NCBI GenBank assembly: GCA_964651755.1
Contig: CAZYZD010000008.1
Span: 1-45,016, forward strand
Origin: QNZT01 sp964651755
GTDB taxonomy: Bacteria; Campylobacterota; Campylobacteria; Campylobacterales; QNZT01
Direction: 5' to 3'
DNA: 45,016 nt
Made by a program: the position numbers and the translations under genes. Positions 9,087 to 17,767 of this stretch are shown in pieces (the stretch's first letter is position 1; each line of letters starts with the position of its first letter). Under the pieces are notes generated by a model. The model saw only the letters and a program-made list of their open reading frames with translations. It did no database searches and had not been told where the DNA came from.

Positions 9087-10021
9087 ACGGCAATCTTCAC
9101 TTTCACTGATTTATCTCCCTCACTGCTGTCAAGAAGCTTGAACTGCTTCGCCAGTAAGCGTTTAAGTTCTGAAGCCCGCTGCGCATTTTCTACATGAAAC
9201 TCTACTGTGGCGCTCTTCTCATCTATATCCAGCATTGAAATATACTCCTTCTCTTTTAACGCCGTTTTGGAAATTTTATAGAGTGTTTCGCGGATCTTCT
9301 TCTGGACTTTAAAAGTTTTAAAGAGTCTGTTTTTGATACTGTTCAACTGCATCGTTGTCGGCGGCAAATCATATTTTCTGATCAGGGCGCTTTTCGCTTT
9401 TTCAAGCCTGGCTGTCTCTTTTTTATAATCCACATATTCGATCACAAAAGCACTTAAAAAGAGAATCGTAGCCGCTGAGAGATAGAGAAACGTACGTCTA
9501 TCCATAATCTCAACATCCAGAGAACCAAGTTTCACTTTATGTCCGGTTAGTTTGAGCGTTTTAAGATAATCTTCCATTTTCAGTTTGGGGTCACTGCAAT
9601 TTCTGGGAATCTGCATCAGCAAACCGTTTAAATTGACCAGCGAACTTTCAGAATCGATACTGCAACACTCACTAAGTCCCGAACACTCATATTGTGCAAA
9701 CCTAACACTGTGTATTTTTGCACTGTCCGTAAAGAAACGCTGTATCTCTTCGGATATCTCATCACGATTATACGCAATCAGAATAAACTCTCCCTCACCC
9801 GCCCCAATCACTTCATAACTGTATTCACCTTCCGGCAGTGTACCTTCAAATACGGATTCTGCCAGCTTTTTTGCTTCACTGACACGTTTTACCGGCAAAG
9901 AGACTCTCTTTACCCAATAAAACTGAGGAGAGAGGATGACATCATAGAGACCATCCTTTTGTACATCAGCATGTTTGTGGAGAAAAAAGAGCTGCGCTTT
10001 ATTTTGAAAGAGATTCTTCAA
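9083..10021 (-). CDS. GspL-like type II secretion protein
   Basis: A 312-residue bitopic protein: a cytoplasmic N-terminal domain (1-170), a membrane span at about 178-195 (FLYLSAATILFLSAFVIEYV), a coiled coil and a C-terminal periplasmic ferredoxin-like domain (EYISMLDIDEKSATVEF). This is the GspL/PilN plan; GspL recruits the GspE ATPase to the membrane. The cytoplasmic domain is shorter than in classical GspL (about 240 residues), so the actin-like fold may be trimmed. No early ATG exists: the start is a TTG at 10021, inside the end of gspK, with a GAGGA about 9 bases upstream. It overlaps gspK by 23 bases and gspM by 4. Confidence 0.72.
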   Translation of the reverse strand: MKNLFQNKAQLFFLHKHADVQKDGLYDVILSPQFYWVKRVSLPVKRVSEAKKLAESVFEGTLPEGEYSYEVIGAGEGEFILIAYNRDEISEEIQRFFTDSAKIHSVRFAQYECSGLSECCSIDSESSLVNLNGLLMQIPRNCSDPKLKMEDYLKTLKLTGHKVKLGSLDVEIMDRRTFLYLSAATILFLSAFVIEYVDYKKETARLEKAKSALIRKYDLPPTTMQLNSIKNRLFKTFKVQKKIRETLYKISKTALKEKEYISMLDIDEKSATVEFHVENAQRASELKRLLAKQFKLLDSSEGDKSVKVKIAV

Positions 10022-10976
10022 TACGATCTATCCTCTTGTGTGTGATATCATAGGTAAAACGCAAATCGCTCTCTTGCGACTGAGCGCCCAAAATAAGATT
10101 ACATTTTATCAAATACTTACTTTTTGTATCATTTAAATCAAATTGTCTTACTCTGAAAAGTTTTTTTATTTTTTGTAGTTCAGGATCAGCTGTCAATGTT
10201 TCACTTTTATCAGCAAAAAGTGCACAGTAATCTGTAATATTTTCAAGCATATGTGCCGGCAAAATATAACTGAAACTATTCATCCCGCCCATAGAGTCTA
10301 CACTACAATCAAGCATCTGGCCGGAAAGATTGGTATCACCAAAATAAAAAACCTCTTCCACCTCATCCCTTCCCAGTTTGAAAATATTTTTATCCGAACT
10401 AAGTTGGTAATAGCGTTTAAAAATTTTTTCCAAATGGTTGTAACTATAGATCCTTCCCTGCGCAAAATCAATATCTTCCGAACCAATTTCTGTCTCACCG
10501 CCAAGCTCCATATCATCTTTGTCTACAGTATCTAGCATTATATCCATCATTAAACGTTTATCCCGAATTTCATACTGATCAAAAAAACGCTCCAGCGGAC
10601 GACATAAAATCTCTGTTGAAAGATTCAAATCGCAATTTCCTTCCGCCGGAAGCAACTGTACAAGCAACGCATTGAGATTAATCTTTTTCATATAAGAATC
10701 CATCTCAAAACCAACAGTTATACCGGTTTTAGGCTCTGTAAGAGGAGGAATATCCATACCCAGCAGCATATCCAATTCTTCCGGCTTTTTAATATCTTTG
10801 GTAATCTCTTTCAATATTTTGTTAAAGTCTTTAAAAGCCAGTGAAAACTGATTTTGTACATCAATGCTGGAAACTGTCAAAAAACTTTTCTGTGATATCG
10901 AAAGCGTATATAAAACCAATGCTGTTATAATCGCGATGAAGCCCAGTGTCATCATCAGAACAATTGCTTTTTTCAT
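9999..10976 (-). CDS. GspK-like minor pseudopilin
   Basis: A 325-residue protein with a pseudopilin-like N-terminus: two Lys, then a hydrophobic helix (MKKAIVLMMTLGFIAIITA) and a long globular periplasmic part. The region NLNALLVQLLP resembles the INLNTA motif of GspK, and the size fits GspK, the largest tip pseudopilin, which lacks the usual Glu at position 5 of the mature helix; none is seen here either. The frame opens earlier with a GTG at 10997, but the ATG at 10976 gives the expected short prepilin leader; neither start has a clear ribosome-binding site. It is the first gene of the minus-strand gsp operon, divergent from gspG. Confidence 0.72.
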   Translation of the reverse strand: MKKAIVLMMTLGFIAIITALVLYTLSISQKSFLTVSSIDVQNQFSLAFKDFNKILKEITKDIKKPEELDMLLGMDIPPLTEPKTGITVGFEMDSYMKKINLNALLVQLLPAEGNCDLNLSTEILCRPLERFFDQYEIRDKRLMMDIMLDTVDKDDMELGGETEIGSEDIDFAQGRIYSYNHLEKIFKRYYQLSSDKNIFKLGRDEVEEVFYFGDTNLSGQMLDCSVDSMGGMNSFSYILPAHMLENITDYCALFADKSETLTADPELQKIKKLFRVRQFDLNDTKSKYLIKCNLILGAQSQESDLRFTYDITHKRIDRIEESLSK

Positions 10977-10997
10977 AAATAATAAAGCTACTTTCAC

Positions 10998-11080
10998 TAT
11001 AATGTTGATCTTATTTTATAATAAGTATCTTAAATGAAACTATTTTAAATAAACATAGACTTTAATTAAAGGAATTCAAT
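10998..11080. promoter_or_regulatory. divergent promoter region between gspK and gspG
   Basis: An AT-rich gap between two divergent starts. A perfect TATAAT lies at 11017-11022 on the plus strand, giving a plausible -10 box for gspG with a leader of about 50 bases; no convincing -35 box was found. The gspG ribosome-binding site (AAAGGA) ends 7 bases before its ATG. The minus-strand promoter for the gsp operon must also lie here or just inside gspG. Confidence 0.4.
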
Positions 11081-11500
11081 ATGAAAAAAGCATTTTCACT
11101 CATTGAAATTATGATCGTCATTATTATTCTCGGTCTTTTGGCAGGTTTGGTTTTACCCAATCTTCTGGGACAAAGTGAACAGGCAAAAAAGAAGATTGTA
11201 TGTATCCAGATGCAAAGTATCAATGACGCACTGAAAAATTTCAAACTACAAAACGGTACCTATCCAACAACCGAAGAGGGAATCAAAGCACTCATCGAAA
11301 ATCCTGATCCTGAAAAATACAAAAGCTATCCGGAAGGTGGTTTTTTAGATGGTAAAATACCAGTTGACCCGTGGAAAAATCCTTATATTTATCTCAACAA
11401 TGACGGCGATATTGACATGATATCTCTTGGTGCAGACGGCAAAGAGGGCGGCACAAAAGAGAATGCCGATATCTCTTTCAAAAATACCTGCCAGCGTTAA
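11081..11500 (+). CDS. gspG: type II secretion major pseudopilin GspG
   Basis: Major subunit of the periplasmic pseudopilus. The 139-residue protein has a four-residue leader MKKA followed by FSLIEIMIVIIILGLLAG, with Glu at mature position 5. The globular part has the GspG hallmarks: the NALK-like helix (NDALKNFKLQNGTYPTTEEG), PEGGFLDGKIPVDPWKNPYIY and the calcium loop region SLGADGKEGG. The residue before the cleavage site is Ala rather than the canonical Gly. It is encoded divergently from the other gsp genes. GspH, GspI and GspJ and a prepilin peptidase are not found in this window. Confidence 0.96.
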   Translation: MKKAFSLIEIMIVIIILGLLAGLVLPNLLGQSEQAKKKIVCIQMQSINDALKNFKLQNGTYPTTEEGIKALIENPDPEKYKSYPEGGFLDGKIPVDPWKNPYIYLNNDGDIDMISLGADGKEGGTKENADISFKNTCQR

Positions 11501-11502
11501 CT

Positions 11503-12486
11503 TTACAAACCAAAGTGACTCCGGATTTTAAACCGGAGTCCTTCATCCTGCGTATAGATAAAAAGATAATTATACGCCAGCTTTTCAATTCCCTCCATAA
11601 TATCAGCATCATCGCGATAATAAGTTGGATACTTAATACCTTCCACTTTCTGCTTCGGTGGTACCATCACAATCGTTTTTGCCATCCAGTGTCCAATATC
11701 ACTTGCATATTCCCTGGCTTCCACTATATCTTCGAGGTTATCGCTTAAAATCACCACTTTATCATTTTTCATCACTTCCTGGACAGAAGGCTCTCCTTCC
11801 AGAAAAATCGGTATGAAATGTTTCGTATAAGTTACTTTATCTATACTATAGGGCAATTCATACTCTTTACAAAATGCTACGGCACGACGCAAATGATCTA
11901 TATGTAAAAATGTCAACTCTTTATACTGGTAAATATACTTGTCAATTTTAAAAGTCGTACGGAAAAGGGAATCAGCACTGACAATTTGCCCGGAAGCCTT
12001 TTTGTCATATAACTTTTTATTATTTCTAATTGCTTTGAGCATCTTCTCATCTGTACCAACAAAAAGGCGTTTTTTACTTTGCATAATCATATCAAATGCT
12101 TTTTTCCAATCTTCCGGCAAAAAAGCGATATTACTCTTTTGCTGTAAAATCATTTTTAGAAAAGTCATCTGTTTTGGATCTAAAAGCTCAAAAGATGCAT
12201 CTTCCTCACCCACCACAGAACCAGCCAGTTTCAAAGCTGCTGTCGCAACATCATCTACTTTCAAAGCTGTTACATTATGAAAAGAGTTTTCCGGTACATT
12301 ATGACTGTAAACAACCAGCCCAACCCTGTTTTCAAGGGCTTTATCAAACTCGATGCTATCTGAGACAAAACAGAGATCCCCCTCTTCACACTCCTGTGCA
12401 TAAACGGTTGCCCGAAACACCTCTTCCGTATCACCCTTGTGTATTACTGTCGCATTTATAATTTGACAAATATCTTCTAATTTCAT
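11503..12486 (-). CDS. unknown protein with Mur-ligase-like N-terminal domain
   Basis: A 327-residue soluble protein without signal peptide. Residues 1-95 (MKLEDICQIINATVIHKGD, then a YAQECEEGDLCFVSD segment and VGLVVYSHNVPE) resemble the UDP-substrate domain of MurE/MurF or the N-terminus of LpxD, where a conserved 'SR-x-V-x-x-GDLF' segment precedes a Rossmann-like fold. No GTNGKT-type P-loop follows, so a Mur ligase reaction is unlikely. The remaining 230 residues match nothing I can name; they contain KKRLFVGTDEKML and an EELPYS-like helix-strand pattern. It converges with gspG (2-base gap) and is divergent from the cytochrome gene at 12617. Function unknown. Confidence 0.6.
   Translation of the reverse strand: MKLEDICQIINATVIHKGDTEEVFRATVYAQECEEGDLCFVSDSIEFDKALENRVGLVVYSHNVPENSFHNVTALKVDDVATAALKLAGSVVGEEDASFELLDPKQMTFLKMILQQKSNIAFLPEDWKKAFDMIMQSKKRLFVGTDEKMLKAIRNNKKLYDKKASGQIVSADSLFRTTFKIDKYIYQYKELTFLHIDHLRRAVAFCKEYELPYSIDKVTYTKHFIPIFLEGEPSVQEVMKNDKVVILSDNLEDIVEAREYASDIGHWMAKTIVMVPPKQKVEGIKYPTYYRDDADIMEGIEKLAYNYLFIYTQDEGLRFKIRSHFGL
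11517..11540. other. hairpin in the gspG 3' region
   Basis: An 8-bp perfect inverted repeat (GACTCCGG at 11517-11524 and CCGGAGTC at 11533-11540) lies just after gspG and inside the last codons of the convergent gene. There is no T run after it on either strand, so it could only be an mRNA 3'-end or stability element. Confidence 0.3.
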
Positions 12487-12616
12487 CAGGAATCCATATT
12501 TTTATTTTAATCATAGCAAATTTCTGTTTCAATGCTAGAAAAAAGAAGTTATAAAATAAGGAAAAATTATATTTCATTATGCTATTATACTACTATAACA
12601 ACGACAAGGAATGTAC

Positions 12617-13030
12617 ATGAAAAATATTAAAAAGCATATATTCGCACTTTCTCTGATCTTAACTTTCTTCAATACCAATGTTCTTGGCTACTCACAAGAA
12701 GAACGTATCAAAGATATGCAGATAATGGAACAGGGATTACAACAGATGCAAAAAGGATTTCTCTACAATAATCTTCAGGATATACAAAAAGGGGCTGAAC
12801 TTCTCAAAAAACATACTGCAAAAATCGAACCGCCGGTAGACGAGAAAACCAATGCTTTCAAAAAAAGCTATGCATACGATTTAACAAAACGTGAAGCAAA
12901 AAAAATCATCAAGTTGGCAGAAGACGCTGTTGCCAAATACAAGGAGCGGCGAACCAAACAGGCAATGAACAGCTTTGCAAAAATATTAAAACAGTGTATG
13001 ACGTGTCATACAAGAATCAGAAAGTGGTAA
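12617..13030 (+). CDS. periplasmic cytochrome c'-like monohaem protein
   Basis: A 137-residue exported protein: signal peptide MKNIKKHIFALSLILTFF..., cleaved near residue 25, followed by a helical domain and a single haem-binding site CMTCH at residues 127-131, near the C-terminus, then TRIRKW. A CxxCH close to the C-terminus of a four-helix domain is the layout of cytochrome c', which can bind NO or CO at a five-coordinate haem; the sixth ligand cannot be judged here. The ATG at 12617 is preferred over the one at 12611 because the AAGGA is six bases upstream of it. A paralogue lies at 18834, sharing the RI-x-DMQ, GF-x-YNN, K-x-EPP-like and CHTR-x-R-x-W segments. Confidence 0.8.
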   Translation: MKNIKKHIFALSLILTFFNTNVLGYSQEERIKDMQIMEQGLQQMQKGFLYNNLQDIQKGAELLKKHTAKIEPPVDEKTNAFKKSYAYDLTKREAKKIIKLAEDAVAKYKERRTKQAMNSFAKILKQCMTCHTRIRKW

Positions 13031-13039
13031 ACGCAACCA

Positions 13040-13067
13040 AAGGAAGAGGTTTTTTTCTCTCTTCCTT
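13040..13067. terminator. hairpin between convergent genes
   Basis: Arms at 13040-13048 and 13059-13067 (9 bp, perfect) with a T-rich loop, lying between the cytochrome stop and the porin stop. It can serve both converging transcripts, although neither side has a long T tail. Confidence 0.45.
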
Positions 13068-13072
13068 GATTG

Positions 13073-14317
13073 TTAAAACTTAAAGCGCAATGTTGCAGAA
13101 ACTGATGTCTGCTGATTGGATGCTTCAAGTGCCGGAGTCATCATCGTTGCAGCCTGTTTCTCCGTAACTTCAGGTGCATAAACGTATGCCAGATCAAATC
13201 CTGTTGTTTTTGTCAACTCATAAGAGAGCCCGGCAGTAAAGTGACTATCCGAATAGGCAGGAAATCCAAGTGTATTAAAATAGGCAACATTAAATCCGCC
13301 AAAAGGCACACCTGCAACAGTTGAAGCCTTGAACGTTTTGTTATGCAATGGTGATTTTGCATAATTATAACCCGCTCTGATCACAAAATCACCATTAACC
13401 TGATAAGCTGCGCCAACTGCAAAAACATCCTGATCATCCCATTGAAACGCATCATATCCATCCGCATCAGACCAGAAGATTCTGCGATAGTCAAACGAAA
13501 CAGTATACCCATAATAACTATCACTGTAACCGATACCAATACCCGCTTCAGCCGGCTGAGAGAGTTCAAGATCTTCATAGACACCATCATTGTTAAAGTC
13601 AAAGACATCTTCATATTTTGTCTTGATCATCGTCTGATAATAAGCACCAAGTGTCAATCCGGGCATTACATAATAACCTATACCAACCTGCCCTCCAACA
13701 CCATAATCTTCGCTTACACCCCCGCCTCTTTGCGCATAGCCCTGCGTCGGATCCATTGGGTTATTCGGTGTCAGAGCCGAAAGATTGAGTGAACCATATG
13801 CCAGACTAAGTCCCGCACCAAATCTTAGATTATCAAATTTATAACTAATACTAGGCACAAAACGCATATACTGCAAAGAGGTACGCATGTTAGCCAGACC
13901 TTTATTTGGATCTGCATTTCGGTAATCCGCACCCATACCGGAAACACCGAACATTCCAACACCATATGCAAGATCTTCATTGATATGATCAGAATGAGAG
14001 ACACTTGGAATAATAGAAAAATCAGCTTTGCTGTCTCCTGCCTCTCCATTACCTGCCATAGGTATTGGACCTACCTTTGCCTGTACATCCGGCATAAATG
14101 CTGTTGCACCAAATGAAGCATTAAATCCCTGTAAATCAACAATCCACGCCGGGTTTCTGAAAACAGAATCAGTTCCAACACCGATACCGACACCAATACC
14201 ACCCATCGCACGGGATTGCGTTCCAACACCAATCATATTGTCACCATTTGTGGCATGCAACATAGTTACTGTCAACACAGAGAGTCCCGAAACTTTAATA
14301 ATTTTACTCATATTCAT
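13073..14317 (-). CDS. FadL/OmpP1/TodX-family outer-membrane transport protein
   Basis: A 414-residue outer-membrane beta-barrel for hydrophobic substrates such as long-chain fatty acids or aromatics. After the signal peptide (MNMSKIIKVSGLSVLTVTMLHA) comes the family's hatch segment with GVGTQSRAMGGIGVG and NPAW, then alternating strands rich in Gly and aromatic residues, and a C-terminal strand TSVSATLRFKF ending in Phe, as for BAM substrates. The frame is open 22 codons upstream, but the ATG at 14317 has AAGGAG seven bases upstream and a proper signal peptide. The real substrate cannot be read from sequence. It follows the DUF302-like gene on the same strand, with a hairpin between them. 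Confidence 0.9.
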   Translation of the reverse strand: MNMSKIIKVSGLSVLTVTMLHATNGDNMIGVGTQSRAMGGIGVGIGVGTDSVFRNPAWIVDLQGFNASFGATAFMPDVQAKVGPIPMAGNGEAGDSKADFSIIPSVSHSDHINEDLAYGVGMFGVSGMGADYRNADPNKGLANMRTSLQYMRFVPSISYKFDNLRFGAGLSLAYGSLNLSALTPNNPMDPTQGYAQRGGGVSEDYGVGGQVGIGYYVMPGLTLGAYYQTMIKTKYEDVFDFNNDGVYEDLELSQPAEAGIGIGYSDSYYGYTVSFDYRRIFWSDADGYDAFQWDDQDVFAVGAAYQVNGDFVIRAGYNYAKSPLHNKTFKASTVAGVPFGGFNVAYFNTLGFPAYSDSHFTAGLSYELTKTTGFDLAYVYAPEVTEKQAATMMTPALEASNQQTSVSATLRFKF

Positions 14318-14407
14318 CTTGCTTCTCCTTTTTGATATATAAATATAAGTTATATTATAACGGATCGATACTGAATATTTCATTATAAGTTTTTTTAATA
14401 TATTATC

Positions 14408-14439
14408 TTTTCAGGCATGCTTTATAAGATGCCTGAAAA
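14408..14439 (-). terminator. hairpin after the DUF302-like gene
   Basis: An 11-bp perfect stem (14408-14418 with 14429-14439), extendable by three more pairs across a bulge, lies nine bases after the stop of the large gene. It probably separates that gene from the FadL-like gene; the T run on the minus strand is weak. Confidence 0.5.
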
Positions 14440-14447
14440 ATTGTAGA

Positions 14448-17400
14448 TTATTTAAAAAGTTTTTCGCAGTCTTTACGGATTGCATCAGGAATTGTAGCAA
14501 TCTTCATGAAATTTGACATTTTCAACATAGGATAATTGACAGATATATAATATTTCGGTTCCATTATCTTTGCTTCACCCTTTTGTATCAAAACCGGATA
14601 TGGCAGCAAAGCTGCATTGTGTGTTCCCGTTTTTTTAATAAATTTGGAAGTTCGCTTACCAAGCTGTACACCTGCCAGATAAGTATCAGAATCTATCTGA
14701 ACTATGAAATCCACTGCTTTACCCTTACTTTTCAGTTTTGCAAGTAAAGCTTTGGTATTGGCAGCTTTTCCTACGACTACCATATCTTTATAATATGGCA
14801 TACCCTCCATAAAACGATATTTCGGCAAGAGTGTAAACTTCAACTTCTCTTTGGAGTTTTTCAACTCTTTAAATGCCTTGTCAAGCTTCTGCAAAACTTT
14901 TTTAACAGTTTCCCCGTCATAAGCATCCCCCATATAAGCTCTGGCATAATAGAGCGGATTGGTAATAGTGATTTGTTTATTGATCTCATCAACCAGCAGA
15001 CGCATCACTCCGACAAAACCGCTGTTTTTCTTTTTTGCCAGTGCAAGAAGATCATCATCGGTAAAAGCGATTGTCGTCAATGTTCCTTTTTTATTGACAG
15101 GTGTTATACCGACTATTTTAAAACCATTTTTTTCGAGTTTTTCTTTTGCACTTTTGACATCCATCCATGGTGCACGCAAATAAGCGCTTACTCTTCCCGA
15201 AACAGCTTCTCCCGGCATAAGAGTTTGATTTGTCTGTTTATTTGCGGAGTCAGTATTCCCAGGAGTGTAACCCGGCGGTCGGCGTTGGCTAAATATAATC
15301 TCATGATCATGAGGATTGTGTATTTCACTAGGCTCATAGGAGATATCCGATCCCCCGACAGTAATCACTTTAAGCGCTTTGACAGGTGCAGGAGGTGTCG
15401 GCAACTCTATTTTATAGCCACCCTCCTCTTTTGGTACCTCTTTTTTCACCGGTTTTTGTGCATCATTTTCCTGTGGCTTCTCAATTTTGACGACAGGTGC
15501 TTTTACTCTTTTTGTCTGTTTTGGTTTTTCCAATTTTTCAGAAGCTTTTTCCGGTAATGGCTTCGGCATTTTTTTCGATAAAGCAGCCTGTTTTTTAGGC
15601 ACTATCGCAAGTAACGGATTGCTGTTTTCAATCTCTCTGGCACCAAGCACGTTCACCATGATTTCCGGAATTTCCCGATCAAGCTTTGCAATAAAATCAC
15701 TTCTGACTTTATCTTCTATACCTAGTGTCGCTTTCCAGTTAGCCAAACGCGGCATACCGACAATGATCTTGTTCTCACCTTTTTTGATATACATATACAT
15801 TGTACATGGGGCGAAAAGTCCGCCTTTTGGATATCCATCCTTCCCGTCAAATATAGTATAAGAAAACTTGAAATGGCACAATGAATAGGTCCAGAATGCA
15901 TCAAATTTCGGAATTGTGTCTTCACCATCCGTCTCTTTAAAGTTATTGTATCCGGCAATGATATAATCTTTGTATTCAAACGCTTTTTCAAATATTTCCT
16001 GGAAATTATCCACTACATCTTCAATATCTTCCTCTTTTTCAAAAGGGACTTCAAAATTCATCATACGCTCTTTCGCATATGATTTTGCCTGAATTATCTC
16101 TTTTTTACCACCAAGTTCTTTTTCTATCAAAGTATCAAGCTGCACCATTGATTTGGTATATACATCACGCACTTTTGGATCTGTTATACTCAGCATATCC
16201 AAAATAGCATTTGCCGTAAGATGTCCTACATACGCCTGATCTTCATCCAGCTTTTTGTAAATCAAAAGATTAAAGGGATTGAAACCTGCAATGCGGGGAT
16301 CGATATTGAAAAGCGGTTTGACTACTGATTCATTCGCAATCGACATAAAACTGAGCACATCCAGGTTGGTACTGCCATACTTCTTTTTATAATTATCATT
16401 GACCCGTTTATGTGGATCTGTCAGTTTAAAACCGATCTTGTTAATCGTCTTTTCAACAAAAGCATTATATTTATCTTCAATATTTTCCTTAAATGTATAA
16501 ATCGTTGCAAGGTTTTTATCTTTGATATCAATCTGCTTTAACAGCTCTGCAATATTTGCTACAGATACACTTTTTTCTTCTTTTGCACCAGCATTCGATT
16601 TTGTCATCGGATTGTGATTTTCAGTCTCTTTTGCCCCCATCTCTTTCATGATCTCAGGAATCTCACGATCCAGACGATCAATGAAGTCAGCGCGAACTTT
16701 ATCATCAATCTTTAAAGAAACCTTTACATTTTCCAGACGAGGCATTCCTATAACAAGTTTATCAGAACCTTTGGGAATAAACATATACATTGTACACGGA
16801 GCGAACACACCAGCTTCCGGATGCCCACCTTTCCCATCAAAAACCGTACTGGAATACTTCATATGGCACAAAGAATAAGTCCAGAAAGCATCAAAGGCAG
16901 CACTCAATACAGGATCATCTTCATCTTCCATAAAATTATGAAAACCAGCTATAACATACTCATGTTCGGCAAACTTTTCTTCAAACGATTCCTGAAACTC
17001 ATCCACAAAATCGTCTAAAAATTCCGGTCTCTCAAATGTTATCTCAAAATTCATCATCCGCTTTTCAGGAAGGTTCTGATAATCCAGGTATTTTATATTC
17101 TCTTTTCCAAACGCTTCATCAAGCATTGTGTCAAGTGTTTCAAAAGATTTTGTATACTCTTCGCGTACCAGTTTATCTTCTATACCGAGAATATCCAAAA
17201 TAGTTTCCGACGTCATATGTCCTATATGATAATTCCCTTCATCCAGTTTTTTATAGATAAGCATATTAAAAGGATTAAAACCTGCAAGACGCGGATCGAT
17301 ATTGAAAAGAGGTTTTACCGCACCGTCATTGACAACTGGCAAAAAACTCAAAATATCCAGGACAGTGGAACCATACAGTTTCTTATAAACATCATTGACA

Positions 17401-17627
17401 CGTCTGTGGGGATCAGTAAGCTTATATCCAATAGTTTTCATTTTGTTTGCAACAAACTCATTAAATTTTGTTTCCGTATCTTTGTCTTTGAGATTGTAGA
17501 AACGTGCTAAATGCTTGTATGTGACTTTATTTGCAGCGGCAGGCTCGGCTTTTGCATAAAGACCCAGAGGTGAGAACAAAATTAAAGTCGTCAGAAATAC
17601 GACTAACTGAAAGATTTTTTTTGACAC
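14448..17627 (-). CDS. large exported protein with two DUF302-like tandem units
   Basis: A 1059-residue protein with a signal peptide (cleavage near residue 26) and no further membrane span, so probably periplasmic. Residues 38-340 and 370-671 are a clear internal duplication: both contain KLTDPH-(R/K)-RVND, NIDPR-(L/I)-AGFNPFN, IYKKLDE, RMMNFE, FDAFWTYSLCH, FAPCTMYM and GMPRL in the same order. FAPCTMYM followed by a strand and a C-terminal helix resembles the PC-motif of DUF302. Each unit has two conserved Cys (254/278 and 584/608). A Lys/Pro-rich linker (about 675-760) leads to a third, different domain (about 800-1059). The start is a GTG at 17627 with AAGGAGG seven bases upstream. Role unknown; the context is an envelope cluster with small cytochromes. 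Confidence 0.8.
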   Translation of the reverse strand: MSKKIFQLVVFLTTLILFSPLGLYAKAEPAAANKVTYKHLARFYNLKDKDTETKFNEFVANKMKTIGYKLTDPHRRVNDVYKKLYGSTVLDILSFLPVVNDGAVKPLFNIDPRLAGFNPFNMLIYKKLDEGNYHIGHMTSETILDILGIEDKLVREEYTKSFETLDTMLDEAFGKENIKYLDYQNLPEKRMMNFEITFERPEFLDDFVDEFQESFEEKFAEHEYVIAGFHNFMEDEDDPVLSAAFDAFWTYSLCHMKYSSTVFDGKGGHPEAGVFAPCTMYMFIPKGSDKLVIGMPRLENVKVSLKIDDKVRADFIDRLDREIPEIMKEMGAKETENHNPMTKSNAGAKEEKSVSVANIAELLKQIDIKDKNLATIYTFKENIEDKYNAFVEKTINKIGFKLTDPHKRVNDNYKKKYGSTNLDVLSFMSIANESVVKPLFNIDPRIAGFNPFNLLIYKKLDEDQAYVGHLTANAILDMLSITDPKVRDVYTKSMVQLDTLIEKELGGKKEIIQAKSYAKERMMNFEVPFEKEEDIEDVVDNFQEIFEKAFEYKDYIIAGYNNFKETDGEDTIPKFDAFWTYSLCHFKFSYTIFDGKDGYPKGGLFAPCTMYMYIKKGENKIIVGMPRLANWKATLGIEDKVRSDFIAKLDREIPEIMVNVLGAREIENSNPLLAIVPKKQAALSKKMPKPLPEKASEKLEKPKQTKRVKAPVVKIEKPQENDAQKPVKKEVPKEEGGYKIELPTPPAPVKALKVITVGGSDISYEPSEIHNPHDHEIIFSQRRPPGYTPGNTDSANKQTNQTLMPGEAVSGRVSAYLRAPWMDVKSAKEKLEKNGFKIVGITPVNKKGTLTTIAFTDDDLLALAKKKNSGFVGVMRLLVDEINKQITITNPLYYARAYMGDAYDGETVKKVLQKLDKAFKELKNSKEKLKFTLLPKYRFMEGMPYYKDMVVVGKAANTKALLAKLKSKGKAVDFIVQIDSDTYLAGVQLGKRTSKFIKKTGTHNAALLPYPVLIQKGEAKIMEPKYYISVNYPMLKMSNFMKIATIPDAIRKDCEKLFK

Positions 17628-17708
17628 GAATACGCCTCCTTTTTACTTAGACTTCTGATTATAATATTTTATAAGAAAAAATTATTATTAACAGAAGCCT
17701 ATAAATAG

Positions 17709-17744
17709 AAAAAGCCACTGTTAACCTAATAACAGCGGCTTTTT
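17709..17744 (-). terminator. terminator of the 11-mer repeat gene
   Basis: A 15-bp stem with one mismatch (17709-17723 with 17730-17744), loop of six bases, with five T at the 3' end of the hairpin on the minus strand. It lies 24 bases after the stop of the repeat protein and isolates it from the DUF302-like gene. Confidence 0.75.
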
Positions 17745-17767
17745 AAAAATTTATTAATCTTTAATAA

